Under the pieces are notes generated by a model. That model was not told where the DNA came from, made no database searches, and worked only from the letters and a program-made list of their open reading frames with translations. Both the position numbers and the translations under genes were made by a program. Positions 50,952 through 59,960 of a stretch of DNA of 64,000 nucleotides are shown one piece after another (the first letter of the stretch is position 1; each line of letters starts with the position of its first letter). Origin of the DNA: CAZADA01 sp964636945 (GTDB lineage: Bacteria; Pseudomonadota; Alphaproteobacteria; Caulobacterales; Maricaulaceae); the NCBI GenBank assembly GCA_964636945.1, contig CAZWVH010000003.1:10120-74119 (forward strand), written 5' to 3'.

Positions 50952-52337
50952 ATGGATGGTTTCATTCGCGTCGTGTGCATTCTGGCATGCGTGATCTCAG
51001 GCTCTGTCGCCGCGCAAGACAATTCATCGCGCCATGAGCCACAGCCCTATATGCAGGTTGAGCATCCTGATTGGACGCATGATGCGGTGATCTATCAGCT
51101 CAACACGCGGCAATTCACTAAGGAGGGCACATTTGCGGCCGCCATGGAGCAATTGCCGCGCTTGGCCGAATTGGGCATAGACATCATCTGGCTGATGCCG
51201 ATCCACCCCATTGGTGAGAAAAACCGCAAAGGAACGCTCGGCAGTCCCTATTCGGTCAAAGACTATCGCGCGGTAAACCCTGAGTTTGGAACCTTCGAGG
51301 ACTTCCGGGCCTTTGTCGACGCCGCCCATGCCCTGGACATGAAGGTGATCCTGGATTGGGTGGCGAACCACACGGCCTGGGACCATCCTTGGGTCGAGAC
51401 CAACCCGGAATGGTATGAGCGCGACTGGTCCGGTGATTTTCGCCCCACGCCGTGGTGGGATTGGTCCGACATCATTGATTTGGACTTCTCCCATCCCGAA
51501 CTGCGCCGCGAGATGGCCGACGCCATGGCGTTTTGGGTGCGCGAGGCTGACATCGACGGCTTCCGGTGTGATGTGGCCGGTTATGTGCCGCTGGACTTTT
51601 GGGAAACGGTCCGCGTTGAATTAGAGGCGATCAAGCCGGTGTTTATGCTGGCGGAATGGGACCAGCGCGACGCTCATGTCCGCGCCTTCGACGCCACTTA
51701 CGCGTGGGGCTGGAACAACGCCATGCACGCCATCGCCATGGGTGAGGCCGACACCGGCGCGCTTTATGGCTATTATTCTGGCAATGAAAGCGCCTTCCCT
51801 CGCGACGCCTATCGTCTGATGCATGTGTCCAATCACGATCAGAATTCTTGGGAGGGCGCCCAATTTGAACGGTTCGGCGACGCCCTCAAGCCCGCCATCG
51901 TCTTGTCGGTCACCGGGGATGGCATTCCCATGATCTATAACGGCCAAGAAGCGGGCAATGAAAAGCGCCTGGAGTTTTTCGAGGACGATCCGATCGCTTG
52001 GCGGGAACACCCGATCGGTGACCTCTACAAGACGTTATTCGCCTTGAAAAAGAGCAATCGCGCACTTTGGAATGGCGCGGCCGGCGCACCCATGGTTCAA
52101 GTGCTCAACTCTCGATCCCAGCAGGTGTTTTCCTTTGTGCGACGCCACGATAATGGCGACGCCGTGTTTGTGGTGCTGAACCTGTCTGACCAAATCCAGC
52201 CCGTGGAATTCGGCGACGGACCGCACAAAGGCGCCTACACGGAGCTGTTCTCTGGTGACGAATTCGTGTTTGGCGACGAAGCCTCTCTGGACCTCCAGCC
52301 GTGGGGCTATAGCGTGTTTGTGCACACCGGCGATTAG
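50952..52337 (+). CDS. Exported GH13 alpha-amylase family enzyme
   Basis: This is a 461-residue single-domain amylase-family protein with a signal peptide (cleavage near VAA-QD, residue 22). GH13 regions are VILDWVANHTAWDHP, DGFRCDVAGYVP (nucleophile Asp), FMLAEWDQRD (acid/base Glu) and MHVSNHDQNSWEG (Asp). The compact size and NHDQN region resemble bacterial alpha-amylases that trim malto-oligosaccharides. It starts 30 bases after the GH97 gene and ends with a four-base convergent overlap with eda. Confidence 0.88.
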   Translation: MDGFIRVVCILACVISGSVAAQDNSSRHEPQPYMQVEHPDWTHDAVIYQLNTRQFTKEGTFAAAMEQLPRLAELGIDIIWLMPIHPIGEKNRKGTLGSPYSVKDYRAVNPEFGTFEDFRAFVDAAHALDMKVILDWVANHTAWDHPWVETNPEWYERDWSGDFRPTPWWDWSDIIDLDFSHPELRREMADAMAFWVREADIDGFRCDVAGYVPLDFWETVRVELEAIKPVFMLAEWDQRDAHVRAFDATYAWGWNNAMHAIAMGEADTGALYGYYSGNESAFPRDAYRLMHVSNHDQNSWEGAQFERFGDALKPAIVLSVTGDGIPMIYNGQEAGNEKRLEFFEDDPIAWREHPIGDLYKTLFALKKSNRALWNGAAGAPMVQVLNSRSQQVFSFVRRHDNGDAVFVVLNLSDQIQPVEFGDGPHKGAYTELFSGDEFVFGDEASLDLQPWGYSVFVHTGD

Positions 52338-52963
52338 ACCGGGGCCGCCAACGCTGCCGCCTCTCGAGCCAATTCAGTGATGTCCGACCAATGCTCGGCC
52401 TCAACCAGTTCTTTTGGCGCAAGCCAAGAACCGCCGACGCAAGCCACATTGGGCAGGCTCAGAAAATCGCGAGCATTGGCCATATTCACCCCGCCCGTCG
52501 GGCAAAACACCACGTCGGGAAACGGTCCGCTCAGCGCCTTAAGCATGGATGCGCCACCGACTACAGACGCGGGAAATAGCTTGAACCGGGAATAGCCGTG
52601 CTCAAGACCCAGCATCACGTCTGATGCCCCGCCGCTTCCTGGAATAAACGGGATAGGACTGTGCGAGCCCGCGGATAACAAGTGCGGTGTCAAACCCGGT
52701 GATATGGCGAACTTGGCCCCTGCTTTAATCACCGCCTCCAGGTCAGACGCGTTTAAAACCGTACCAGCTCCAACAATCGCATCCGGCGCTTCAGCGGCGA
52801 TGGCGCGAATGGCGTCGAGTGCAGCCGGCGTGCGTAGTGTCACCTCCACAAGTGGACAACCACCGGCTACGAGCGCGCGCGCCAGCTCCACGCCAGCCTT
52901 AGCGCTCTCCACTACAACCACTGCCATCACCGGTGAGGCGCGCATGATTTGATCGGCATTCAT
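52334..52963 (-). CDS. eda: KDPG aldolase
   Basis: This 209-residue enzyme splits 2-keto-3-deoxy-6-phosphogluconate into pyruvate and glyceraldehyde-3-phosphate, the last Entner-Doudoroff step. The catalytic Glu is in LVEVTLRTPAAL and the Schiff-base Lys in SRFKLFPASVVGG. IVGAGTVLN and FCPTGGVNMANA line the phosphate site. The loop FIPGSGGASDVM differs from the common GVATPSE form. It begins three bases after edd and is the last gene of the operon. Confidence 0.94.
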   Translation of the reverse strand: MNADQIMRASPVMAVVVVESAKAGVELARALVAGGCPLVEVTLRTPAALDAIRAIAAEAPDAIVGAGTVLNASDLEAVIKAGAKFAISPGLTPHLLSAGSHSPIPFIPGSGGASDVMLGLEHGYSRFKLFPASVVGGASMLKALSGPFPDVVFCPTGGVNMANARDFLSLPNVACVGGSWLAPKELVEAEHWSDITELAREAAALAAPV

Positions 52964-52966
52964 GGG

Positions 52967-54778
52967 TTAACTCCAGTAGAGCGGACCGCCGCCCGCCTCA
53001 GCATCCGCAGCATGGTCGCGGAACAGGGTAAACAATTCGCGGCCCACGCCCTGAGTGCGGTTGACGCGCAAGGTCTCAGGCTCCCGGCGGGACCATTCCT
53101 CAGCATTGACCTTGGCTTCAAGCACGCCGGCCGCCGCGTCGATCCGAATCACATCCCCGTCGCGCACCTTGGCCAACGGACCACCGGAGGCTGCTTCGGG
53201 CGTGACGTGGATCGCCGCCAGTACCGCGCCCGACGCCCCTGACATGCGCCCGTCGGTGAGCAGCGCCACGCGTTGTCCCCGATCCTGCAGCACGGACAAG
53301 TGCGGGGTGAGCTTATGCAGCTCCGGCATGCCGTTGGCCTTGGGTCCCTGAAAGCGCACCAAGGCCACCACGTCCTTGCCGTCCAGGGCGCCAGACTTCA
53401 CATCGGCTTCCAACGATGGCTGATCGGTGTAAACGCGCACTGGCGCTTCGATCGCACGGGCGTCGGATGGCACGGCGGAAACCTTGACAATCGCACGACC
53501 CAGATTGCCCCGCACGAGGCGCAAACCGCCCTCATCGTCAAACGGATCATCAGCGGGGCGAAGGATATCTGTATCCAATGAATGATCGGGAATGTCGCGC
53601 CATTTCAGCGTGTCGCCATCGAGGTAGGGCTCACGAGTATAGGCGTGCAGCCCCTCGCCCGCCCCTGTTCTGACGTCGCCATAAGCGAGCCCGGCCTTGA
53701 TCAATTCGCGAATGACAAATTGCGTGCCGCCAGCCGCCTGGAAATGGTTCACATCCGCCGTGCCATTGGGATAAATCCGCGCCAACAACGGGGTGACTTT
53801 CGACACTTCCGCTAAATCGTTCCAATCAATCACGAATCCACATGCGGCCGCCATCGCCACCAAATGCATCGCATGATTGGTCGACCCCCCTGACGCATTG
53901 AGCGCCACTATGGCGTTGATGATGGACCGGGAGTCGATCACCTGCGCGAACGGGCGATAGTCATTGCCCAGATGCGTAGTGCTGGCCGCTAGACGAACGG
54001 TTTCCTTGGTGATGGCGTCGCGCAGGGGTGTGTTTGGCGCCACGAAGGCTGACCCCGGTGCGTGCAAGCCCATGATTTCCAACAGAAACTGATTGGAGTT
54101 TGCGGTGCCGTAGAATGTGCATGTCCCCGGCGCGTGGTAGGAGGCAGCTTCGACTTCCAGCAATTCCTCGCGCGTGGCCTCGCCCTTGGCGTAGAGCTTG
54201 CGCACGCGCGCTTTTTCCGGGTTTGGAATGCCGGACGGCATGGGACCTGCGGGCGCAAACAAAATCGGCAGCTGGCCAAAACGGGCTGCGGCGATGAACA
54301 GGCCGGGCGCGATCTTGTCACATACGCCCAGCATGATCGCCGAGTCGAAGGCTTCGTGCGACAAAGAAACGGCCGCGGACAGCGCAATCACGTCGCGCGA
54401 AAACAAAGACAAATCCATGGAGTCCTGGCCCTGAGTGACCCCATCGCACATGGCCGGCACACCGCCGGCGACTTGGGCCGTGGAGCGCGCTTCGCGGGCC
54501 GCGGCTTTGATCACATCGGGAAATCGCTCAAACGGCTGATGGGCGGACAACATGTCATTAAACGCGGTCACGATCCCGATATTGGGGATCTGCAATCCCT
54601 TCATGTCACCTTTGTCGTCCAAAGACGCCGCCATCACGTGCGCGAGATTTGAGCACGACAACGCAGCGCGCGCTGGCCCGTCGCGACGAGCGGCCTCCAT
54701 ATCCTCAAGATACTGGGCGCGGGTTTCGCGTGAGCGCGTTTCAATGCGTTCGCGAACTGCTTCAATGGACGCATGCAT
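52967..54778 (-). CDS. edd: Phosphogluconate dehydratase
   Basis: This [4Fe-4S] enzyme converts 6-phosphogluconate to KDPG. It has 603 residues; the IlvD/Edd signature is MCDGVTQGQDSMDLSLFSRD, with cluster cysteines in that segment and in IMLGVCDKIAPG, and LLTDGRMSGASGAV near the C-terminus. GGGAGA eight bases before ATG 54778 gives the family start (MHASIEAVRERI); a longer frame overlaps pgl. It is the fourth gene of the glk operon. Confidence 0.95.
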   Translation of the reverse strand: MHASIEAVRERIETRSRETRAQYLEDMEAARRDGPARAALSCSNLAHVMAASLDDKGDMKGLQIPNIGIVTAFNDMLSAHQPFERFPDVIKAAAREARSTAQVAGGVPAMCDGVTQGQDSMDLSLFSRDVIALSAAVSLSHEAFDSAIMLGVCDKIAPGLFIAAARFGQLPILFAPAGPMPSGIPNPEKARVRKLYAKGEATREELLEVEAASYHAPGTCTFYGTANSNQFLLEIMGLHAPGSAFVAPNTPLRDAITKETVRLAASTTHLGNDYRPFAQVIDSRSIINAIVALNASGGSTNHAMHLVAMAAACGFVIDWNDLAEVSKVTPLLARIYPNGTADVNHFQAAGGTQFVIRELIKAGLAYGDVRTGAGEGLHAYTREPYLDGDTLKWRDIPDHSLDTDILRPADDPFDDEGGLRLVRGNLGRAIVKVSAVPSDARAIEAPVRVYTDQPSLEADVKSGALDGKDVVALVRFQGPKANGMPELHKLTPHLSVLQDRGQRVALLTDGRMSGASGAVLAAIHVTPEAASGGPLAKVRDGDVIRIDAAAGVLEAKVNAEEWSRREPETLRVNRTQGVGRELFTLFRDHAADAEAGGGPLYWS

Positions 54779-54791
54779 AAGCTTTCTCCCG

Positions 54792-55448
54792 TTAGGGTCG
54801 CCACACAAACTCAATGCGGTCAGTGCCTGTGTGCACCACATGGGCGAGCGGTGAGCCCTCAGGACCAGAGCGCTTCGCCGCCTCGAACGTCTCGCGTTTT
54901 TGCTCGCCTTTTGCAGCGATAACAATGAGGTCCGCCGCCAGCAATGCCGGCATGGTCAAACTGACACGGCCGTGAGGCGCTTCGGGCGGCAAAGGATCAG
55001 GTGTCGTGAGCAGCGTGGTTGGATGGCGCTGGGTCATTGCTTCAATCATACCCTCGCCGGCGGGAAATATGGACGCCACGTGCTGGTCGTTGCCAAAGCC
55101 CAACAATATCGCGTCCGGCTGAAAGTCCTCAGGCGCGTCTTCAAGCGCTATGATCCTCGCGCCTGCGACGTGGCCCGCGCCCAGCGCATCGCGCAGCATG
55201 GTCAGATTGCGCGCGGGATGGTCGTCGGCGACCCGGCGATCATCGGTGGGCGCGATAGTGATCTGATTCCACGGCAAATCAGCACTTGCTAGTTTGCGCA
55301 AGATGGGTCCCGGCGTTCCGCCCCCGGCCGCCGCCAACGCCGCTGATCCCTTTTTTGCGACCGCATTGGACAAGACGGCCGCAAGTTCGTCCGCCGCCAC
55401 AGCAGCCCAAGCGTCTTCGCTTTCTAATTCGTGGATGTTGATGGCCAT
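54792..55448 (-). CDS. pgl: 6-phosphogluconolactonase
   Basis: This 218-residue enzyme (DevB/Pgl type) hydrolyses 6-phosphogluconolactone. Recognisable features are AAGGGTPGPILRKLA near residue 41, ITIAPTDDRRVADDHPARN, and ILLGFGNDQHVASIFP. In the last, most members carry GMGxDGHTAS, so this GFGNDQHVAS form is slightly altered but retains Asp and His. The ATG overlaps the zwf stop (TGATG), showing coupling. It lies 13 bases before edd. Confidence 0.92.
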   Translation of the reverse strand: MAINIHELESEDAWAAVAADELAAVLSNAVAKKGSAALAAAGGGTPGPILRKLASADLPWNQITIAPTDDRRVADDHPARNLTMLRDALGAGHVAGARIIALEDAPEDFQPDAILLGFGNDQHVASIFPAGEGMIEAMTQRHPTTLLTTPDPLPPEAPHGRVSLTMPALLAADLIVIAAKGEQKRETFEAAKRSGPEGSPLAHVVHTGTDRIEFVWRP

Positions 55449-56902
55449 CAATCTACCCAACTGCGCCCAGTGCGCTCGATGAGCGCGACCGCTGCGCTCG
55501 GCCCCCATGTGCCCGCCGTGTAGGATTTGGGCGCGGCTTGGGTCTGATCCCAATGAGTACTGATGCGGTCAATCCAGGTCCACGCCGCTTCCACCTCGTC
55601 TCGACGCACAAACAATGTGGTCTCCCCGCGCAACGCATCGAGCAACAAGCGCTCATAGGCAATCCGCCTGCGGTAGGACTGAAATGCCTCGGTCAGCGAG
55701 AGATCTAAATTCACCGGCTTCATCCGCATGCCTTCCAGCCCAGGCTCTTTGGTCATCACACTCAGATTGATCGTCTCTTCGGGCTGTAGGCGAATGCGTA
55801 ATACATTGGCCATCGCCCCCGAACCATCACCAAAAATATTATGAGGCAATGGGCGAAACCGGACGATGATCTCCGTGCGCCGCTCGGGCATGCGTTTGCC
55901 CGTGCGTAGGAAAAACGGGACGCCAGCCCAGCGCCAATTTGACACCTCAGCATGGATCGCAACAAAGGTCTCCGTGCGGCTTGTGGCCCCCTCGGATTCC
56001 TCGGCATAGCCGGGCGCCGCCGCACCGTTGGCCAGCCCGCGGGCGTATTGGCCGGACACAACGCGCGCATCCACGTCCGCACCGTCAATCGGACGCAGAG
56101 AACGCAGCACCTTGATCTTTTCGTTGCGCACCGAGTCGGGATCAAATTTGGCAGGCGGCTCCATGGCGAGCAGGCAGACAAGCTGCAGCAAATGATTTTG
56201 CACCATGTCCCGTAACGCGCCGCTATCGTTATAATACGCCCAACGCCCCTCTACGCCGACAGTTTCGGCAATCGTGATTTGGACATGATCGATGGACGCC
56301 GCATTCCACAACGGCTCAAACAAGATATTGCCGAACCGCAGCGCCAACAGATTCTGCACCGTCTCCTTGCCCAGATAGTGGTCAACGCGGAAAACGCGCG
56401 CTTCATCAAAGGCGGCCGCCACAGCGTCATTGATCGCACAAGACGAGGCCAGGTCTTTGCCGATGGGCTTTTCCAAGACCACACCGGCTGCGGGGTCCGC
56501 CAATCCAGCGTTGGACAATCCATCACACACAGCGCCATACAGCGAAGGACTGATCGCCAAGTAATGCAGCGTGGTCCCTGCATCCACGCCCAATTTCGAT
56601 TTTAACGCGTCAAAGTCTTTGGCTTGGCTTGCATCCACGCGACTATAACTCAGTCGAGCAAGAAATTGTTGAAGCGTTGATTTATCCAGTCGCCCAGCAG
56701 GGAGATATTGCTTCAGCGCTTTTCCAACGGTGTCTTTAAGTTGCGCATCATCCATCTCAGAGCGCGCCGCGCCAATGATTCGGCATGGCTGCGGCAACAA
56801 GCCGTCGGCCTCTAGGTTATAGAGCGAGGGCCAAATCATGCGTTGGGACAGATCCCCGGTCGCGCCATAAAGCACGATTGCGGTGGCGAAAGTGGGATTC
56901 AT
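55448..56902 (-). CDS. zwf: Glucose-6-phosphate 1-dehydrogenase
   Basis: This 484-residue enzyme oxidises glucose-6-phosphate to the lactone with NADP. The dinucleotide loop is LYGATGDLSQRMIWPSLYNL, the substrate Lys is in VLEKPIGKDLASS, and the catalytic His is in RVDHYLGKETVQNLLALRFG. FFLRTGKRMPERRTEI follows in the C-terminal domain. The ATG overlaps the glk stop (TAATG). Start, length and motifs all agree with Zwf. Confidence 0.96.
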   Translation of the reverse strand: MNPTFATAIVLYGATGDLSQRMIWPSLYNLEADGLLPQPCRIIGAARSEMDDAQLKDTVGKALKQYLPAGRLDKSTLQQFLARLSYSRVDASQAKDFDALKSKLGVDAGTTLHYLAISPSLYGAVCDGLSNAGLADPAAGVVLEKPIGKDLASSCAINDAVAAAFDEARVFRVDHYLGKETVQNLLALRFGNILFEPLWNAASIDHVQITIAETVGVEGRWAYYNDSGALRDMVQNHLLQLVCLLAMEPPAKFDPDSVRNEKIKVLRSLRPIDGADVDARVVSGQYARGLANGAAAPGYAEESEGATSRTETFVAIHAEVSNWRWAGVPFFLRTGKRMPERRTEIIVRFRPLPHNIFGDGSGAMANVLRIRLQPEETINLSVMTKEPGLEGMRMKPVNLDLSLTEAFQSYRRRIAYERLLLDALRGETTLFVRRDEVEAAWTWIDRISTHWDQTQAAPKSYTAGTWGPSAAVALIERTGRSWVD

Positions 56903-57897
56903 TAGACGTGCACCTGTACTGTTTTGGCGTCCTCGAGCAGGAGCCGAGCGCCCATCAACCCCAAATCTTTGGGCGTCGCAACGTGCGTTGGGTAATCACG
57001 CAGCATATCCAGGCCCGGTCCGCGCTGCTCAAAGCGCGCACGAAACCCGCCGCGTTTCAATACATTCACCAGTGAGTTGGCAATACCTCCAATCAAAACA
57101 ACGGATGTCGCGCCTTGGGCTAATGTAATGTCACCACAAACGGATCCGAAAATCTTAGCAAAGCGATCAATCACATCGACACACAATTCGTCTTCTTTCT
57201 CCTTGGCGCGACGCACAATTTCCGGTCCCTGGATCGCGTCCACATGCTGGTCCGCCAAAGCGCCCATGGCCCGATAAAGCCGAACCAAACCTGGTCCTGA
57301 AATCACGTGCTCGTTTGTCACCCGGCCCAAATGCTGGCGCCACAGGCTCAGCAACTGCATTTCCAGATCGTCATGGGGCGCAAAACCCACATGCCCGCCT
57401 TCAGTGGCGGTCACATGACGCCAAGCCGGCGCAGCATTGGCCACACCCAATCCTGTTCCCGGCCCCACTACTGCGATTGATCCGGGCATGGGGGGAGAGG
57501 ATGGCTTGCCAATCCTCGTGCGGTCGCCGTCGCCAAGGTCGAGAACCGCGCGCGCCTGCGCGGCCAGATCATTGGCCAAGAGCACTTGGTCAAGTCCCAA
57601 CGCTTGCTCGAGCTTTTCGCTGTCAAACTGCCAGCTCGTATTGGTCAGCTTCGCGCGCCCGTCGGCCACAATCCCCGCCACCGCCAATGCGGCGCGCTTG
57701 GGCTGAGGCGCGTTGGTCGAGGATAAAAAGGACTGGATCGCTTCTTCTGGCGAAGGAAAGTCATCGGTGGAGTAAACTTTGGCGATGCGGCCGGCGGCTG
57801 CGTCACCGCTCTCCAAAAGTAGGCGACAATTCGTGCCCCCAATATCAGCAAGCAAAACCGGCTCGTCTCCGATTTGCGCCGATGACACGGTGCCCAT
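56902..57897 (-). CDS. glk: Glucokinase
   Basis: This 331-residue enzyme of the E. coli Glk group phosphorylates free glucose with ATP. It shows the phosphate loop LADIGGTNCRLLLE, catalytic Asp in LLANDLAAQARAV, AVVGPGTGLGVAN, and EGGHVGFAPHDDLE. ATG at 57897 has GAGGG six bases upstream; the ATG two codons earlier would touch that site. It heads the glk-zwf-pgl-edd-eda operon, so glucose from the alpha-glucan enzymes is channelled into the Entner-Doudoroff pathway. A candidate LacI operator lies about 70-85 bases upstream. Confidence 0.95.
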   Translation of the reverse strand: MGTVSSAQIGDEPVLLADIGGTNCRLLLESGDAAAGRIAKVYSTDDFPSPEEAIQSFLSSTNAPQPKRAALAVAGIVADGRAKLTNTSWQFDSEKLEQALGLDQVLLANDLAAQARAVLDLGDGDRTRIGKPSSPPMPGSIAVVGPGTGLGVANAAPAWRHVTATEGGHVGFAPHDDLEMQLLSLWRQHLGRVTNEHVISGPGLVRLYRAMGALADQHVDAIQGPEIVRRAKEKEDELCVDVIDRFAKIFGSVCGDITLAQGATSVVLIGGIANSLVNVLKRGGFRARFEQRGPGLDMLRDYPTHVATPKDLGLMGARLLLEDAKTVQVHV

Positions 57898-57967
57898 AAC
57901 CATCCCTCACGCCCATCAATCGATTGACCACTAACCGTGCAACGCGCGCTATTGTCTACACCTTCCG

Positions 57968-57983
57968 GTGCAAAAAACCGCAA
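57968..57983. promoter_or_regulatory. Weak candidate LacI-family operator (glk operon)
   Basis: The element GTGCAA-AAAA-CCGCAA shares TGCAA and CGCAA, spaced by five bases, with the site at 61668, and one half with the perfect palindrome at 46783. It lies between glk and the divergent P450 gene. The right arm deviates, so this is the weakest of the three. Confidence 0.3.
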
Positions 57984-58103
57984 AACAGCGCGTTGAATAC
58001 GATTGTATCGCCGGCTTTGCCGCTTTCCCCTCGTTTGGGGCTGTGCAGCATTAACTGATTGAGCGTAAGGTCTCGTCGCTCGATGGAGCACGGGAGCAAC
58101 GCC

Positions 58104-59366
58104 ATGGAACATGACACTCTGGTTTTCGACGGTTCTTCTCCTGCAGAACTGGTTGATCCACCCGCGCCTCAGCCGATTCTCACCGACCGAGCTGGTGACG
58201 ACCCTCATGGATTCTACCGAAAATGGCGGGCGATTTCACCGCTGGTGGAGTTTCGCGGCGACGATGCCCCCGTCGATCTCCTCCAAGCGACGCGCCATGA
58301 CGACGTGCAGCAGCTCGTCAGCGATCCGCGCACTCGCCAGTTCGAAACCGAATTGCTCGGCTTTCGCGGAATTTCCAGCGGTCCGCTGTTTGATTTTTAC
58401 GACAATGTGATGTTGGCCTCGAACCCGCCGGTGCACCAAAAACGACGCGCCCCGCTTTCACGGACTTTCGCGTTCAAACTTATGGACGCATGGCGCCCCC
58501 ACATTCGCGCATTGGCGCACCAATTGATCGATGAAGCAACGCACAATGACGAAATCGACTTCACCACCAATGTCGCCGCGCAATTGCCGCCGCGCATCGT
58601 GGCCTCGGTCATGGGGTTGGACCAAGTGGATGTCGACCACTTCCTAGCCTTGGTGCGAATTTGTTCGCGTGGCCTGAGTAATTTCCCGGACGAAGAGTTC
58701 GAACGGATCGATGCGGCCATGGGCGAATTGGTGGAGTATGTGAAAACGCAAATCGCCGACCGCCGCAAAGCCCCAAGGGACGATGTCCTGAGCGCATACG
58801 CGCGCGACGTGGACGCCGGCGGAGAGCTGAGCGAGGCTGAACAGCTGGCGCAGATCGCTGCTGTGATTTTGGCCGGCAGCGACACCACGCGCACTGGCAT
58901 CACCGCGATGATGAGCGAATTGCTCACGCGGCCCGAACAGTGGCGCAAGATCAAGGCCGCGCCCGAGCAACTGGCGGCGAACACCGCACTAGAAGCGCTC
59001 CGTTTCGAACCGCCGGTGGCGACAATTCCCCGCATTACACTCGAGGATATCGCCGTGGGCGATCGTGTTGCGCCGGCTGGCCGTGTCCTATCATTATCTG
59101 TGCTTTCCGCGCTTCGTGATCCCAACACAATCCGTGATCCAGACGAGTTCTACGTGGACCGCGAAGACATTCCTCGCTGGCTGCTCACGTTTGGCGGCGG
59201 CGCACATCGGTGCTTGGGCGAAGCACTGGCCCGCGCTGAAATGGAAGAAATGCTGATCGTCGCCGCGGATCGCATGGCAACGGCCGAGTTGATCGACAAA
59301 AAACCGCGCGTCATCGGCGCAATCGGCATTCGTGATGTGGGCGAGCTCAGGGTGCGTCTCAAATAG
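58104..59366 (+). CDS. Cytochrome P450
   Basis: This is a soluble bacterial P450 of 420 residues. It has the I-helix oxygen motif AGSDTTRTG (about residue 258), the K-helix ExxR in LEALRFEPP, and the haem loop FGGGAHRCLGEALARAE with the Cys ligand. GGGAGC before ATG 58104 supports this start, though ATG 58083 is possible. No ferredoxin or reductase gene is adjacent, so electrons must come from elsewhere. The substrate is unknown. It sits between two carbohydrate transcription units and looks functionally unrelated to them. Confidence 0.93.
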   Translation: MEHDTLVFDGSSPAELVDPPAPQPILTDRAGDDPHGFYRKWRAISPLVEFRGDDAPVDLLQATRHDDVQQLVSDPRTRQFETELLGFRGISSGPLFDFYDNVMLASNPPVHQKRRAPLSRTFAFKLMDAWRPHIRALAHQLIDEATHNDEIDFTTNVAAQLPPRIVASVMGLDQVDVDHFLALVRICSRGLSNFPDEEFERIDAAMGELVEYVKTQIADRRKAPRDDVLSAYARDVDAGGELSEAEQLAQIAAVILAGSDTTRTGITAMMSELLTRPEQWRKIKAAPEQLAANTALEALRFEPPVATIPRITLEDIAVGDRVAPAGRVLSLSVLSALRDPNTIRDPDEFYVDREDIPRWLLTFGGGAHRCLGEALARAEMEEMLIVAADRMATAELIDKKPRVIGAIGIRDVGELRVRLK

Positions 59367-59377
59367 TCCGCTAGGCG

Positions 59378-59812
59378 CTACTGGCGGACAAATCCCTTGG
59401 CGATGATTTTCCACTCGTCATTGACCTTGACCAAGGTCAGCGCGTCATAGAACCGATCGCTGGAGCGAAACAAAACCGTGGCCAAACGACCGTCGACCAT
59501 TTCCAGGCTCAAAATCTCACCATCGCGCTCGACGCCGGGCGGATCGTCATTGCTTGCCCAAGCGCTGAGCACGTCCTCCATATTCTTCCATGAGCGCAGG
59601 TCTTCGCTGCCATCATCGTTAGCAACCACGCCAACCATAGTAGCGTGCTCCGCATCAAAAGCGCGGAACAACCGCTCACGGCTCGCCTCGCCTTGACCAT
59701 GAAAATAGTCCATCACCGCAGCTTTAATTGCGGTTCGATCCGCCTCATCGTCGGCAATGGCGCCAAAAGGGCCAGCCAAAATCACCGCGAAAACAGCCAG
59801 AATGCGAAGCAT
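59378..59812 (-). CDS. Secreted NTF2-like protein (lumazine-binding-like)
   Basis: This 144-residue protein has a signal peptide (cleavage near AIA-DD, residue 20) and an NTF2-like fold: ADRTAIKAAVMDYFHGQGEA, RLFRAFDAEHATMVGVV, and ALTLVKVNDEWKIIAKGF. The pattern resembles the putative lumazine-binding group. ATG 59812 follows GAGAG. It converges with the P450 gene and lies downstream of the MFS permease on the same strand. No reaction is known for this type. Confidence 0.8.
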   Translation of the reverse strand: MLRILAVFAVILAGPFGAIADDEADRTAIKAAVMDYFHGQGEASRERLFRAFDAEHATMVGVVANDDGSEDLRSWKNMEDVLSAWASNDDPPGVERDGEILSLEMVDGRLATVLFRSSDRFYDALTLVKVNDEWKIIAKGFVRQ

Positions 59813-59960
59813 GATGAGATCTCTCAGTTTAGTGTCCACCCGGACCGCAGAATGCTGATTTGGTCGTGATACCCTTAGTGGGGAGCCATCGCTTTGGCTT
59901 TCCCCCATCGACAAACGACCGAATTTCTGGACCAACGACGTCCTTTGTACGCAAGCGCGG

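Noticed and set aside
59880..59907. GGGGAGCCA / TGGC-TT-TCCCC hairpin after the MFS permease gene as a terminator
   Set aside because: It has a bulged stem and no T-run on the minus strand after it, so the evidence is too weak.
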